Positions 22,271 through 34,762 are shown, counted from the stretch's first letter. The stretch: DNA of 64,000 bases from Cenococcum geophilum 1.58 (GCA_001692895.1 KV748184.1:2480001-2544000); one strand, 5' to 3'. Notes: generated from the sequence alone by a model not told the origin. Numbers and translations: made by a program.

Positions 22271-25018
22271 CTAAATCTTTCTCTTTTTGGATGGTCTGGC
22301 GTTCTTCTCTTTTCGCTTTTCCTTCATGTTTCGCTGTTTTCGGACATCCTCGACTCCTCTTAACTCGTTTTTAGCTCCTCCGTCCTTGAATTTGCCGATC
22401 CGCTTCTGTTTAGCCTCCTCCACCCTCTTTTTCCTCACGTGATAGTCGTCTCTAAACCTATCCGCCTCTTTAGGCGCCTTTTCTAACTTGTGCTTGAAGC
22501 GTCGACCGGCACTGTATGTGGCGGTATATGTCGGAGCTTCAGTCTCGCCCGTACGTGGCAGTCGATCAATCTTGTTTGACTTCCNCCATGCATCGAATCG
22601 CCCGCTACGGAAGCTTGCGGCAATTTTGCGGCCACTTTCACCCCGTACCATCTTGACACCCTTAGACCCATCCTCATCATTCGCCCTAGCCAGATACTTC
22701 TTGCTTTTTTTGTCCCAGCGCATGCCTCGAGCTTTACTTGGCCCGCCGAAACCGCGACTGTCATCGTTGTTTAGGTCCATGGTCACACCCCGTGCTGCCT
22801 CAACAAAGTTAGAGTTTTGGCGAGCGGTGTTGTACGACCCAGAATGCACCCCGTAGCCACGATCTTCGGCGAGATTCAAGGATTTCGGTGTGTATGACAT
22901 GAAATGCTCAGAGTCCTGCCAGCCATCCTTCATGCCAGCCTGCGTATTGGGCTCAGAATACGAAATCTCCAGCTCGTCGTCGGAATCAGAGCCCAGATCT
23001 GCACGCGCCATATCCTGCACACTTATCTTCATGTTGTCTGCATCGTTAGCCTGCTTAGGAGGCAGATCGGTGATAGGAGCGTCTGATGACATCCCCTCAT
23101 TTGTTCGGTGACGGCGATGATCGATTTGCTCACGTCTCTTACGCATGATTTCGGCCGCCTCACCGCCGCTCCCACGCTTCCCAATTTCAAATACTGTTTC
23201 AGGTGGCCTGAACCCAGTGACCTGGGCGAGCATCTTTTCTCGCTCCAATTGGACACCATTAGATTCGCAGTCTAGGAGCGGATTGAGGCCCGAAACACCC
23301 CGAGACAAAATTTCTTTAGCCCTCTTGACACTTTCACTGGATGCTGCATTGCGAGTTCTCATGTAGAGTTTTTCGCCTTTAGCAGCCACGGTTTGTAGTG
23401 AGGCTAGGTCTGGGTCCTCGTTTAGCAGTTTGGTGGCGAATTCGCAAGCACTCTCCAGCTGATCGCGCAAAAGGCCCCCAACGACCACGTCTTCAGCGAA
23501 ACTAGTCTCATCGCCAGCCACATTGCCAAGTACCAGCCTTCTGCTGAGGAAGAGTTGCAAGTCGAGGAGGTAGGGTGTATCCGCGTCCCTGACCAGACTA
23601 TAGCTCCATCCCTTCCTTCCTGCGCGAGCCGTGCGACCGACACGGTGCACAAATATCTTCGGTTGAGACGGAAAGTCGTAGTTTATGACGTTTGCGAGCA
23701 CTGGAATGTCTATTCCACGCGCTGCGACATCTGTCACGACAAGAATGTTCGATAAGCCGGTCCTAAAGTCCTGGACCTGAATCTTTCGAGCCGTTTGGTC
23801 CAAAGAACCATAGACATACGATACAGCATAGCCAGAAGCGCGCAGGAGAGCAGCGAGATACTCTACGTGGTGCTTAGTGGCAGCGAATATGATCGTTGAA
23901 TGAGGAGTTGGTGAATCGGTTGGATTAGGTACTTCAGGAGCTCTTTTTCGTTTCTTGTTAGCATTTGTCGCAACTCCTTTCGCTTTTAGAGCTGCTTCAG
24001 TCTGTCCAGTCGGCATTTTGATGATACTTTGTAGGATATATAGCAAAGCACCCTCCTTATCCGCACTCTTGATTGTGAAGAAAGCACTCTCGAGATCTGG
24101 AGAAACCTTACTCTCAGCGTCAAGCCGAATCAACTTTGGCTCCTGGAGACCTGCTCTGGCGAACTCGACGAGGGATTTTGGAAGTGTTGCAGAAAACAAA
24201 AGGGTTTGTCGCGATGTGGGAAGAGCGTGAAGAATTTCTGTTAGTTGTGCAGCGAACCCCATTTCAAACAGTCGATCAGCTTCGTCGAAGACAATGTATC
24301 GTACAGAGCCTAGATCCAGGCCCATCTCGACCTTGAGATGTAGAAAGCGCCCAGGAGTTGCAATAATAACATCGGGATTCGTAGTCATGGAGCTGAACTG
24401 TTCCTCCAAGCTGTCTCCTCCTACTAAGAGGACTATTCGTAGATCTATCCCTCGTCCAAGCTCTTTCACAACCTTCAGTGTCTGTAAAGCTAGCTCTCTG
24501 GATGGTGATAAAACAATGGCTCTTGCACCCACTTTGACACTGTGAGCTTTGAGTTTTTCGATCATAGGAATGACGAAAGCCGCTGTCTTGCCGCTCCCAG
24601 TTCTCGCCATTCCCACAACATCCTGACCGTCCAAAATGAGAGGTATAGCTTTTCTCTGGATTGGAGTAGGAACTGAAAATCCTTTGCGAGTGATAGCTTT
24701 CAGAAGAAGTGCATTGAGGCCCATTGCCTGAAAACCACCACCTTTTTTCACAGTTTTGCCCTTCAAATTAGAGGCTTTCCTATTAGAGGCTGCTTGCTGA
24801 GCAGCAATAAATGCTTCGTCCCCAGATTCTCCATCTTCACCACCAATCGCTAGATCATCTCCTAGGTCCAGGTCCCGCCCACGGGAAATATGAGGTTGTG
24901 GGCGAGAGCCATGATCGAGCTCAAAGTCGCTATTGCTCTCGTTTTCGTCGTTAAAAAGAGCTTTTGAAATGTCAAATTCGTTCTCCGAAAGCGCCGGAGA
25001 GCTTTCTCGAGGCTTCAT
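22271..25018 (-). CDS. DBP10: DEAD-box RNA helicase Dbp10 (60S biogenesis)
   Basis: Nucleolar RNA helicase of the Dbp10/DDX54 family, needed for maturation of the large ribosomal subunit. Single exon, 915 aa, ATG 25018 ([17 protein letters not shown]). Motifs: Q-motif region 93-120 ([17 protein letters not shown]), ARTGSGKT 138-145, SPSREL 171-176, DEAD 245-248, SAT 276-278, HRVGRTAR 458-465. The C-terminus carries the DBP10CT signature ([22 protein letters not shown]) and ends in a basic tail (RPSKKRKI), which separates it from Drs1. One ambiguous base at 22585 leaves one residue undefined in that signature. Divergent from the RPA2 gene with 242 bp between starts. Confidence 0.95.
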   Translation of the reverse strand: MKPRESSPALSENEFDISKALFNDENESNSDFELDHGSRPQPHISRGRDLDLGDDLAIGGEDGESGDEAFIAAQQAASNRKASNLKGKTVKKGGGFQAMGLNALLLKAITRKGFSVPTPIQRKAIPLILDGQDVVGMARTGSGKTAAFVIPMIEKLKAHSVKVGARAIVLSPSRELALQTLKVVKELGRGIDLRIVLLVGGDSLEEQFSSMTTNPDVIIATPGRFLHLKVEMGLDLGSVRYIVFDEADRLFEMGFAAQLTEILHALPTSRQTLLFSATLPKSLVEFARAGLQEPKLIRLDAESKVSPDLESAFFTIKSADKEGALLYILQSIIKMPTGQTEAALKAKGVATNANKKRKRAPEVPNPTDSPTPHSTIIFAATKHHVEYLAALLRASGYAVSYVYGSLDQTARKIQVQDFRTGLSNILVVTDVAARGIDIPVLANVINYDFPSQPKIFVHRVGRTARAGRKGWSYSLVRDADTPYLLDLQLFLSRRLVLGNVAGDETSFAEDVVVGGLLRDQLESACEFATKLLNEDPDLASLQTVAAKGEKLYMRTRNAASSESVKRAKEILSRGVSGLNPLLDCESNGVQLEREKMLAQVTGFRPPETVFEIGKRGSGGEAAEIMRKRREQIDHRRHRTNEGMSSDAPITDLPPKQANDADNMKISVQDMARADLGSDSDDELEISYSEPNTQAGMKDGWQDSEHFMSYTPKSLNLAEDRGYGVHSGSYNTARQNSNFVEAARGVTMDLNNDDSRGFGGPSKARGMRWDKKSKKYLARANDEDGSKGVKMVRGESGRKIAASFRSGRFDAWXKSNKIDRLPRTGETEAPTYTATYSAGRRFKHKLEKAPKEADRFRDDYHVRKKRVEEAKQKRIGKFKDGGAKNELRGVEDVRKQRNMKEKRKEKNARPSKKRKI

Positions 25019-25260
25019 TATCGGAAGAAAGCTGTTGGCGGTGGTAATGAAGTTTCACAGTGGCAGCAGGCGAAGATTCCAAAAAATGTTCGGAGAAATT
25101 CAATTACGAAGTCTTGGCAGGCACGTGTCATCCCGTCTGCCGACCGCGTTCCTGTCGCGTTTTGTCCCACCATCAAACATCCTCGACTTACCCCCTCTTC
25201 TTGGATTGATCACCCACTTTAAGATAATTAAAACAGCTATTATAGTCAGCAAAACACATC
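25019..25260. promoter_or_regulatory. Divergent promoter DBP10 (-) / RPA2 (+)
   Basis: 242 bp between start codons; no specific motif identified. Pairs a ribosome-assembly gene with a replication gene, both growth-linked. Confidence 0.6.
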
Positions 25261-26278
25261 ATGAGTAAGCTCTCGCCACCTAAATATTACGCGCAAAGTT
25301 ATCAAACCTAACTCTAAACAGGTTACAATAATTACGACAACCAGTATTCGACCACTTCATACGGCGCTCAAGGCGGCGCTGGAGGTGGTGGGTTCATTCC
25401 AGGAGATGGTAGTCAGAATAGCCCTGGGAGCGCAAACAGAGTAGGTCTATTCCCAGGATATCATCTCTTCTACCAACACAAGACCGCGATAGGGTTATAG
25501 CAAGGACACACTAAGGCCAGTTACAATCAAGCAACTCCTTGAAGCGCAACCCATGCATCAAGATGGCGATTTCAAAATAGACGGTACGGAGATTACACAA
25601 GTATATCACCCTCCGCAACCCCTGATTTCGCAGACTCACAGCTTTAAGGTCACCTTCGTTGGTCAAATACGAAACATATCAAACCAAACGACAAACATAA
25701 CGTACAAGCTCGATGATGGCACTGGCACCATCGAGGTAAAGCAGTGGGTTGATTCAGATGCTAGCGAGGCCCAGGTTGCTGCCAGGCCGAAGCTCGTCGA
25801 GAATGACTACGCCCGCGCATGGGGAAAGCTGAGGATATACAACAGCAAGCGACATGTCGGCGCCCAGATTGTCCGTCCCATTACCGATATCAACGAGATC
25901 TCGTACCATATGCTAGAAGCCACTGTCGTACACTTGCACTTCACGCGAGGGCCGCCGGAGTCACTGAATGCAGGTGCGGGCACGGGCGCAGCTACGAACG
26001 GTTCGTATGGTCAACAGCAGCAGATGGGGTATGGAGGAGGTATACAGGACATGGGAGGTAATGCCGGTCTCCCGGCTATGTCGGCTTCAGCGAAGAAGGT
26101 GTATAACGTGTTAAAGACGATGCCTCAATCGAATGAGGGTCTACATCAACAGGCTATTGCGGCACAGCTCAACATGGATATGGGAGAGGTCGCAAGAGCT
26201 GGAGATGAGTTACTCTCCGCCGGAGTCATCTATACTACCGTGGATGATGTTACGTGGGCCGTTCTCGAGGTGGATTAG
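25261..26278 (+). CDS. RFA2: Replication protein A subunit 2 (RPA32)
   Basis: Middle subunit of the RPA single-stranded-DNA-binding complex in replication and repair. Model: join(25261..25264,25322..25440,25505..26278), 298 aa. The first coding exon is only 4 nt (ATGA) before GTAAGC; joining to 25322 gives MSYNNYDNQYSTTSYGAQGG, the usual Gly/Ser/Tyr-rich phosphorylatable N-terminus. The second intron 25441-25504 (GTAGGT...CAAG) is chosen because it alone keeps the frame into DTLRPVTIKQLLEAQ. The OB fold covers about 70-180 (FKVTFVGQIRNIS...YKLDDGTGTIEVKQWVD). The C-terminal winged helix is at about 235-298 (KKVYNVLKTM...GVIYTTVDDVTWAVLE). Confident in identity; the second acceptor is the least certain point. 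Confidence 0.92.
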
Positions 26279-26522
26279 AGTATCCAGACACCATATGATC
26301 AGGTGATCTGCTTATCCAGGAGCTGGGAATGGAAAGGGGGGCAGATGCATAGATTCATGAAAGAGGAATAGGGTTAAGAGAGCTGATGTCTCAATTCTCT
26401 TCGTCTAGTTTTCTCATTTTGGAAAGGAAAAGGCGCTAGATCATGATGATGAGAGTATCTAAACGAGTTACTAACTGCTAGGACATCACATGTGCATCTT
26501 AGGGATTTTGTAATGTATATGC

Positions 26523-27258
26523 TTAACGACTTGAGCTTGCATTAGTTGAGAGGAATAAGATACATGCTGCTACGATCGCTGTGGCCACGACAGTAAAGAC
26601 CTATAAAACATTCAGCGCTAAGCCACCAGTGCGAATCTTGCTGGATACTAACCATTTGTGTTTTCCATCCAGATTGTACCAATGCTTGCCGTCTACTATA
26701 CCTTGTTACGGTTCTAATATAATTCGCTATCCCAGACGCCAAGCACGCAATTGCAAGAAACCAGAAGATGATTCCAAACGGGAGGGCCAGTTTCTTCTCT
26801 ACGATATCTTAGCTCATAAGTACTTCACGTTGTCTTTGGAACGAGCGCAACTTGCCTGTCTCCGTGGGCTGGGATTTGAGATGAAATGACATCACAATAG
26901 CTACCGAAACTATGGCCATATACACCGAAAGCCTTAACCAAGACAGAAATGCTGGGATAAACTGTGAGAATACAGCTTCCAACGCTTCAAGGTACTTCAA
27001 GGTACTCACTTCTCTCATTAGCAGCATGGTCGCGTGCGTCAGAGGCGTTGTTGTCGAAGAGCAGTGGGCCGAGCAATGGACGCTCATTGAATACCGTACG
27101 GTCATAGCTATTGTCTCTACCCAGAAATGAGTAAGGTTTGTCCGTCTCCCACCGAAACAGCGACTTTCTTACTGTTTGACAAAAACCGGCTTCGCTTTCC
27201 AGAAGTTGTAGATAGGGTTGTAGGGCTCATTGAGCAACGCTTGTTCTACCGTATCCAT
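26523..27258 (-). CDS. DUF202-family small membrane protein
   Basis: Three-helix membrane protein of the DUF202 family (function unknown; the fold also occurs at the end of vacuolar VTC proteins). Model: complement(join(26523..26600,26653..26798,26856..26951,27010..27116,27173..27258)), 170 aa, five exons. Conserved core: DARDHAANERTFLSWLRLSVYMA. Helices at about 72-92, 105-127 and 147-166, with RTVTRYSRRQALVQSGWKTQ between the last two. Intron 26799-26855 has a GC donor in perfect context (ACAG|GCAAGT) and a normal TAG acceptor; no GT donor restores the frame. Start MDTVEQALLNEPYNPIYNF. Convergent with RPA2, divergent from the CIA30 gene. Confidence 0.85.
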
Positions 27259-27545
27259 GGCCCTAGTATTTTGAGAAGGTCTGAAGGCTCTGAATTCTGA
27301 GCGAAGTCTTTGTCAAAATAAGAATTGGTGGTAAAAACTTCGTTGGGTGTCATCCGAGGGTAAAATAATTGGATGCGAATTCGCCCGCTTTGTTCGTCAG
27401 GCGACACAGCGATCTCGCTAAAAACAGCTCGGCGGTGATCATCGATCTCGTGTAAGGCGAAGTTTATCCTCTTTAGACTTCAATGGAGTTTCTTTCTTTT
27501 TTCTTCATATTCCAACTGGCTACGATAGGAGTGAGACCAGCAATA

Positions 27546-28398
27546 ATGAAGAAATAATTACTTCTCTCCGGCGGCGACAAGTGTTACATACTATCACACA
27601 ATATTAGCATTTTCCACTAACAACTGCAGGTCCTGGATTCCTTCGGACTGGACAGCTGGCGATGATTGTGTGCGAAGAGGGAAGTCGCAGGCAGGTCAAG
27701 TTTCGTTTGAGCCTTTCCGAATTTTTCTCTTACTTTTAACCAGTCACACTTCGATTGTTCACCTTCCGATTCCAATGCATGTTTCTACGGGCAACTAGAT
27801 ATTCAAACATTAGGCGGAGCTGGGTTTGCAAGCCAACGTACTACTGGAGATGATCGATCCTGGGATGTTTCTGGCTATGACAGTATACAACTTGACACTG
27901 GAGAAGCTGACAGTACGTAAATTTTACATATCAACAATCCAGAACAACCTCCAATCATATCTTTAGAAAAACGCTATACATTCATCATCAAAGATAAGCT
28001 ACTTCAAATGAATCCGGGAAATGGAAGAGAACAGTCTACCATATCCTACGAATATGACTTTTCCATTTCTTCCAAGATGGCAAATAGCAATGGCACATTC
28101 ATATTTATCCCATGGAAGGATTTCAAAGCCACCTACAGAGGAAAGGAAGAGAAAGAAGTATCTGCATTAGATCGCAAGAAGATCAAACGATTCAGCACCA
28201 CGATGAGGAGGTATTTAATTTGAAAGAACCATCCAGCAATCCACTCACCTCCTATTTAGCTTTTTCAGCGACCAAGAGGGTCCATTCCCCCTTCCCATTA
28301 GGCCCATAAAAGCCGTCCCCCTTCCGAATGACCCCGAGAAAAATGTACTCGGGGCAAGCGGTATACATGAGAACTATGTACCTACAGTAAGACTCTAA
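27546..28398 (+). pseudogene. CIA30-domain gene with stop at codon 4
   Basis: Relative of complex I intermediate-associated protein 30. Exons: 27546..27580, 27630..27699, 27744..27912, 27967..28210, 28260..28398. Joined, they read LSGGDKSWIPSDWTA, then FYGQLDIQTLGGAGFASQRTTGDD, KRYTFIIKDKL, NPGNGREQSTISYEYDF, FIPWKDFKATYRGKE and IKRFSTTMRSFFS, the family's conserved blocks in order, with all four introns well formed. But the only in-frame ATG before the domain (27546) is followed by TAA at 27555-27557, and no other upstream exon can join because that stop lies directly before the first conserved codon. DDCVRRG stands where relatives have DDRVRGG, consistent with C-to-T and G-to-A changes. The 3' end may instead splice at 28387 and run to 28621. 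Recently lost gene, or a sequence error. Confidence 0.7.
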
Positions 28399-29936
28399 AT
28401 TTTTTAACTAAGTTGACTTACTGAAACTCTTTGGCCAGGAGCAGAGCCCAAGGACGTCATCACGGCAGCCACGATGGCTGGTTCCCATTCTTGGGATTGT
28501 CACAGGATGTTGGCTATTTTGCAATACCGGTTACCCGTGGCTCATGAAGCAGTCCTGCCACTTGAGGTGTCGACCAAGGTTGGATTTGCTTACCCTGTTT
28601 CAGTTGCCTACCACCCTATGACTCATCACCATCCTTTGCTGCCTGCGTCTACCTCATGTATATAACAGGGCTCCTAGAACCAGCTTGAAGGGACAGAGTT
28701 CTCATTCTAAATTGTCCGGTCAACATGAGGTAATCTGATCTAACATATAAATAAAGTGCGCTAGGTCATTTTTGTTCTTGTAGAAGATAAAAAGTAGCCT
28801 CTGTACATTAGTAAGAATACCTTAGGTGGATTCAAGGGCTCTTTAGTCGTGCTGAGACTGTCAAATCCCGAGTGTGGAATTAATGCTTCTGCTGTTATTA
28901 TTATGAGCAAAGGGCATTCAAGCTACGGCTGCATGTGGGCGAGAGCTCTGTTTCGAGGGACGAGACAGCATCAATTGCACAGGATACTCTGTCTTTCGCT
29001 CGCTCATATAAATTACTGCTACTGGAAAATACGTCTTACAGCCTACTGAAAAAAAACTACCATCAGCTCCCGGACTATTGAGAAAATCTTTATCAATACT
29101 TTAATACTCTTAAAAATACAATACCGACATCCAGGTTCTACTTTTAGTAGAAGGAAAGGTAGGGCTGACAACGTAAGGCGTGCTGTTGCATTTCGTGATA
29201 AGTTTGTCTATGTCTCTGACCATGTCTGCAGAGAAGATTCTCGTTGGTGATTCCCTTATCTCGCTGAATTTTCAGCCTGCTAGGAAATAGAAAGTTGTCC
29301 AAATTTCGAAAGCAATAATTTCCCCCTCAGGTGTTGAAAGGCTCAGAATATCTATCTTGTATCAAGCTGAATGATATGTAATCAGGTCCGGTGGTACTTC
29401 CTTTCTGCGGACAGGTTACGAGCCCGGGAAAAACGGGTCTCAACTTTTTCCCAGCCCAAGCAACATATGCCTCGGCATCTACATAACAACCGGCGCTTGC
29501 CCCATCCTAGCCTAAGTATTTCCGTTTTCTCCCTGCTACGGCTATCGGCTCGTCTTTGGCGGTATCACGCGAACGGTAGCAGGAGATTCCTGGCACAACC
29601 TTCTAATGATGTAAATTGAGGGCGGCTTCACCGTGCCGGTGGATCCAGTTTTTGTACCAACTCAGTTTAGTTGCCTGCGCGGGCTGCGTTCGCTCCGTGG
29701 TATGTTGCCGCACCTTCGCTGTGACTATGCTTTTCGGCCGAACTCCTTCCATCCTTCGAATAAAATGGCGACATCCTTGATTGTCCTTTCACCTTTCTTA
29801 TTAATTTCTATCATATTCTACGTTCTTGGGACTTTTCTATATCGTTCTAGTCTTTAGCCTAATTTACGCTAACTCCCTAATCTCTATTTCACTCTGTGCT
29901 CGCCGAATATAAACGTCATCATTCTAGCACATCAAA
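28399..29936. other. Intergenic gap upstream of MFS transporter
   Basis: About 1.5 kb. A possible alternative last exon of the CIA30 gene (28441-28621, with a hydrophobic WLVPILGIVTG segment) lies at its start. The remainder, including open frames at 28849 and 29371, has no recognisable content. Confidence 0.45.
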
Positions 29937-31969
29937 ATGGAGAAGGTCCAATCAGACATTGAGTCTGGTAAGGGACCAAAGAGCATCCCACACTGGAAAC
30001 TCCTCACCCAGCAGGGGATCGTAACACCAGAGATAGTCAACTGGAAGTACGATGGGAAGGGCACTGAAGAGGATCCGTATGTCGTGGAGTGGATTGAAGA
30101 TGACCCTCGAAACCCGATGCGTTGGCCCCAAGTCAAGAAGTGGGCGAGTGCACTGATGATGGCATTCGCTACTCTTGTAGTTTCGTTTTGTTCATCGGCG
30201 TTCTCTGGTGGTATGTTTTGAATCTGGCGATGATCGGGCTTAATACAAGACATCTGACATGGCAAACAGGCATCGGACAGCTCATGGTTGAATTTAACTC
30301 GAGTCAAGAAGTTGTCACATTAGGCTTATCTTTCTTCGTGGTCGGCTTCGCCCTCGGGCCCCTCCTCTGGGCTCCCCTCAGCGAGTTGTACGGACGGCAG
30401 GTTGTGTACCTTGTTACGTTTATGGCATTCGCTGTATTCAACGCCGGCTGCGCCGGAGCCCAGAATACGTGGACGATCCTAATATTGCGATTCTTCGGTG
30501 GCTCTTTTGGCTCCAGCCCACTCACAAATGCTGGAGGGGTTGTAGCTGATTTATTCACAGCTAAAGAGCGTGGCCTAGCCATGAGCTTGTTCAGTATTGC
30601 TCCATTTATGGGTCCTGTGCTTGGCCCGATTGTAGGCGGCTTTTTGGGATTGACAGAGGGCTGGAGATGGGTGGAGGGGCTTATGGCCATATTCTCAGGA
30701 ACCGTCTGGATAATCGGTATACTTCTTGTTCCGGAAACCTATCCGCCGGTTCTATTGAGAAAGCGCGCAGAGACGCTGTCAAAGATGACGGGAAAAGTTT
30801 ATAGGTCAAGGTAGGACTGTTATGATCGTTAACTGTTCGACACCTGCTAACGTAGTTCTAGGGGAGATATCGACCAGGGACCCATTACTGTCGGGGAAGC
30901 CTTCTCTACGGGGCTAAAAAGACCATGGATCCTCCTTTTCCGCGAGCCAATCGTTCTACTCCTTAGTGTATACATGGCCATCATCTACGGAACTCTATAC
31001 ATGCTGTTCGGCGCCTACCCGATAGTATACCAGGAGGGACGCGGATGGAATGAGGGAATTGGTGGGCTGCCTTTTGTTGGTGTTGCTATTGGCATGCTGG
31101 CTGCCCTCATATATACCATTCTATATGACAACGGCAGGTACCTGAAATGTGTGAAGAAAGCAGGTGGTTTCGCAGCGCCTGAAGATCGCTTACCGCCCGG
31201 GATAATCGGAGGCGCCGCTCTGCCAATAGGACTTTTCTGGTTTGCTTGGACGAACTATCCTTCCATTCATTGGTTAGCCAGCGTCGCTGCTGGTATTCCT
31301 TTCGGCTTTGGCATGGTCCTCGTATTTTTGAGTGTCATGAACTACCTCATCGACGCTTACACAATTTTTGCGGCTTCCGTGTTGGCTGCTAACTCTGTTT
31401 TACGGTCACTTTTTGGCGCTGCTTTCCCTCTTTTCACTACTCAGATGTACCATAATCTTGGTAAGCATTTCTCACCCCGTTGAGATTAAGAGCACCCAAG
31501 GCTGACTCTTGCAGGTATTCATTGGGCGTCGACGATCCCCGCTTTCCTCGCATTGGCGTGCTTGCCTTTCCCCTTCCTCTTCTACAAATACGGTGCAGCC
31601 ATCCGTGTACGCTGCAAATACGCTGCTCAAGCCGACGCGTTCATGAAGAAGCTTCGTGGACAAATTCCTCCTTCTAACGAGGGTTCAGACCATGAAGACG
31701 AGGTGGATATTGAGAAAGAAGAGGATGCTGAACAGGAGACTGCCGACTATTCATTTGAGGAGGAGAACGAGCCTCGGTTTGAGAAAATCAAGACGGGCCA
31801 TTCAACTAGAAATCACATGGTACAGGAATTCCCTGATAATCCATATGACATTGATCGTGTCAATACGCGGGAGTCCTTCAGAAGCAATAGCTCCAGACAT
31901 TCAAGCCGAACCGGCCTAGGAGCAGGAGTTTGTCGAGGGTCAGAAGTCGAAAGTAGAAGTGGTAATTAA
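29937..31969 (+). CDS. MFS transporter, DHA1 drug:H+ antiporter type
   Basis: Plasma-membrane exporter of the major facilitator superfamily (DHA1). Model: join(29937..30210,30270..30810,30862..31460,31515..31969), 622 aa. The introns (59, 51 and 54 nt) each keep the frame across helices: [38 protein letters not shown]. Family marks: WxWxx-type cytosolic entry ([15 protein letters not shown]), the loop 2-3 motif PLSELYGRQ, the R-G-G/P stretch [19 protein letters not shown], and the antiporter motif [11 protein letters not shown]. An unusually long acidic cytosolic tail ([15 protein letters not shown]) follows the last helix. Substrate cannot be inferred. Confidence 0.92.
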
Positions 31970-32638
31970 TTATTGGCTGTGGATTTAGCATTACTTGTGG
32001 ATTTAAGGAGCGGCACTTTTCTTCCAAGGAGCGTTTTGACGGCCTACAGCGTCAGGATTGCATGCATTGCAGGAGTCCGACATAGAGGGGAAGGCCACTT
32101 ACTTCATGGGTACCCTTTCCTTGTATTTAGTCTCTTAGTCTAGATATCCAAGAATCGCATATGTTTTTTTGATGGGGAAAATCGCCGCTAATATGCTGAT
32201 CTCTCTAATCATCTGTGCATCGTTACCCAGGCACTGTGCACGTGTGGAATGATTGTCAGGCTGTATGTCATGCATTTTAAAATAAACATCACTTTGACGA
32301 TTGTATGGAGATTTAATCACGGTGTTTCAGGCGATAAAAATATATGGTGCCCCTTAAAAACAACGGACGCGCTTGATTCGCTTCCCGTGCCGTTCCTGCA
32401 TCTTGGCAAGTCCCGATTCCTAAACTAGATTGGCTCGTTCCTCCCTGCCATCACCAACTATTCATACACCACTTCTCCCTTCGCTCTTTCCCTCCATCTC
32501 ACCCGAGTCTATCATTAATTATTGTTTGTTCTTCTTTAAGCCTCCTTAGACACACATTGAGCACCTCACACCTTTTCCAACTCTCACTGCTGTTTCTCTT
32601 AATTCCTTATTTTGGTGCAACACGACCCTTTCTTCAAC
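31970..32638. promoter_or_regulatory. Upstream region of BGL2-like gene
   Basis: 0.67 kb. The last 200 bp (about 32430-32640) are strongly pyrimidine-rich on the plus strand, common before highly expressed fungal genes. No specific element is identified. Confidence 0.5.
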
Positions 32639-33754
32639 ATGCGTTTCTCTCTCGTGGCACCGCTCGCTCTGGCGGTAGCACCGTCTCTTGTGTCTGCTGC
32701 TGGTACATTGGGATTTGCTTTGGGCACCAAGAACGCCGACGGATCCTGCAAAGACCAGTCCGACTATGAAGCCGACTTTGACGCCATTTCTGCGGCTTCT
32801 GGTTCCACCCTCGTAAGAGGATACTCCGCATCCGATTGCAATTCTTCCGTGGCTATCATGCCGGCTGCCAAAACTAAGGGCTTCAAAGTCGTGTTGGGCA
32901 TCTGGTGTGTTATTTTCCTGACCCACGACTCCTGGATCGCATCGGCTAACTCAATTCTCGCTATGCAGGCCCGACGTGCAGGAATCCTTTGATGCCGACA
33001 TGGATGCCATCACAGCGGTCGCTCCTAAATATGCTAGCAGTATCTACGCCGTAACCGTGGGATCCGAGACCCTATACCGTGGTAACTTTACTGGCGAACA
33101 GCTTGCCGATAAGATAAACACAGTAAAGACGGCGCTCAAGGGAGTGACATCCACCCCTATCAAAGTTGGAACTGCAGACAGCTGGAACAAGTTTGCTGAT
33201 GGAACTGGTGATGCTGTCATCGGCACTGCTGATCTTATGTGAGTGGACGTTCATTAAGGAAGATGTAGTTTAACTGACGGTATTAGAATGGTCAATGCTT
33301 TCGCTTTCTGGCAAGGACAAGCTCTCAGCAATGCCACCAATACCTACTTCGACGATGTCATGCAAGCTTTCGGCCACATCCAGTCCATCGCTGGCGGTGT
33401 TGACAAGGCACCAGAGCTCTGGAACGGCGAAACTGGCTGGCCCACTGATGGTAAGCTTCTTTCTTTTCAGACTAACCATGAAACCAAATCAAACTTCTTT
33501 AATATCAGTCACTAATACGTTATACAGGCGGTTCCGATTTCGGCGCTGCAGAAGCTGGCACTTCAAACGCTGCCTCCTACTATAAATCTGCTATCTGCGG
33601 TATGCTGGCCTGGGACGTTAACCTCTTCTACTTCGAGGCTTTCGATGAGCCATGGAAGCCCGATAGCATTGGCGATAACGGCCAGCCGGCTGACGAGAAG
33701 CACTGGGGAGCCATGACCTCCACACGCGGCACTAAGTTCAGCCTTAAGTGCTAA
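32639..33754 (+). CDS. BGL2: Secreted GH17 1,3-beta-glucanosyltransferase, Bgl2 type
   Basis: Cell-wall enzyme that cuts and re-joins beta-1,3-glucan. Model: join(32639..32904,32969..33238,33287..33450,33528..33754), 308 aa. The signal peptide is MRFSLVAPLALAVAPSLVSA, with probable cleavage before AGTLGFALG. The catalytic acid is E122 in TVGSETLYR and the nucleophile E227 in NGETGWPTD, both in canonical context. Other family blocks: RGYSASDC, VLGIWPDV, MVNAFAFWQGQ, YFEAFDEPWKP and the terminal KHWGAMTS. There is no C-terminal GPI signal; it ends FSLKC like Bgl2. All introns are 48-77 nt GT-AG. High confidence. Confidence 0.95.
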
Positions 33755-34762
33755 GCTAGTGCGAACAAGGTGCGTGGGGTTGGGTGTGGGTATAACTAGG
33801 GCGGAGCTGTAGACTATGCATACAAAAGTAATCGGTTCGGCAAGGGGAAGACTGCATTGCTATTTCTCTGGAATGGCGGACTAAACCAAGGGGGCGCCTC
33901 TGTGAGTGGCTTACAGTATAGATGAAGGGGTTATGTGCATGTTTGCATTGGAACATTGGGGTCGGTCGCCTTTCCTTCTCTTGGAAAAACCTTGTATCTC
34001 TCTCGATGGTCCTATAGTTAGCCTCTTGAAATTGGTGGTGCGGGTGTCCCTCTGACTGCCTTTTGGTTGTCTTCTCGAATTTTTTTGCTTCAACATGTAT
34101 TCTTAACTGGAATAGAATACATTGGATTTTGGGTCTAGTCTCTGGTATCTCTGCAATCTGATTCAGCTGAAGCTCGCTGGAGAGACTTGTATCATGTGGA
34201 AAAGCGCTCGGTTTAGTGCTCTCAAGGAAACTACGGTTACTTATTCAATCCGCAAAAATATCTGCATCTATATTTTGAAGTTCACCCTCCCTTATGTTCA
34301 GCACATAAAAAGGTCTAAGACATGCATTCTCTCTGGCTAAGTCCAAGGGTTTATATAGTAATGTTAAGCACTGTATTTCTCACATCGCCTAGTAAATCTC
34401 AGAGGATTTTAACTTTTAGGACATGGCTGAAGTGCCCTTTACCACCTTAAATATATGGATATATACTAGGGAATATGTGGAGTTACCTCAGTCCCCTACA
34501 ATGACTTCGTGAGGGCTCGTAATCTATGCTCAGAAATCCTGGAGAGCCCTTTATAATATTTTCAGAAATTTATTATCGTGGTATTTTTTTTAATGCAAGA
34601 CCTTAAACTTTTTCCCGGTTACACATACACCGAATGCTTCCCAGCTCAATCTAAATGCTCATGATCACCACTCACGGTGCTCATTCATATCTCGTTTACT
34701 TCAGATGTATTGCAATCCTGCCACCCTCCTCGTCATAACCTACTTCTTTTGCTTATGAAACC
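33755..34762. other. Convergent intergenic gap
   Basis: Between the 3' ends of the GH17 gene (+) and P5C dehydrogenase (-). AT-rich; no coding or repeat structure seen. Confidence 0.5.

Noticed and set aside
22271-25018. Identification as Drs1/DDX27
   Set aside because: The C-terminal [10 protein letters not shown]...[11 protein letters not shown] block and [10 protein letters not shown]-motif region are Dbp10 marks.
27545-27560. Alternative upstream exon rescuing the CIA30 start
   Set aside because: The stop lies immediately before the first conserved codon and no AG acceptor lies between them.
31472-31663. Minus-strand frame over the last MFS exons
   Set aside because: Antisense shadow of a well-supported transporter exon.
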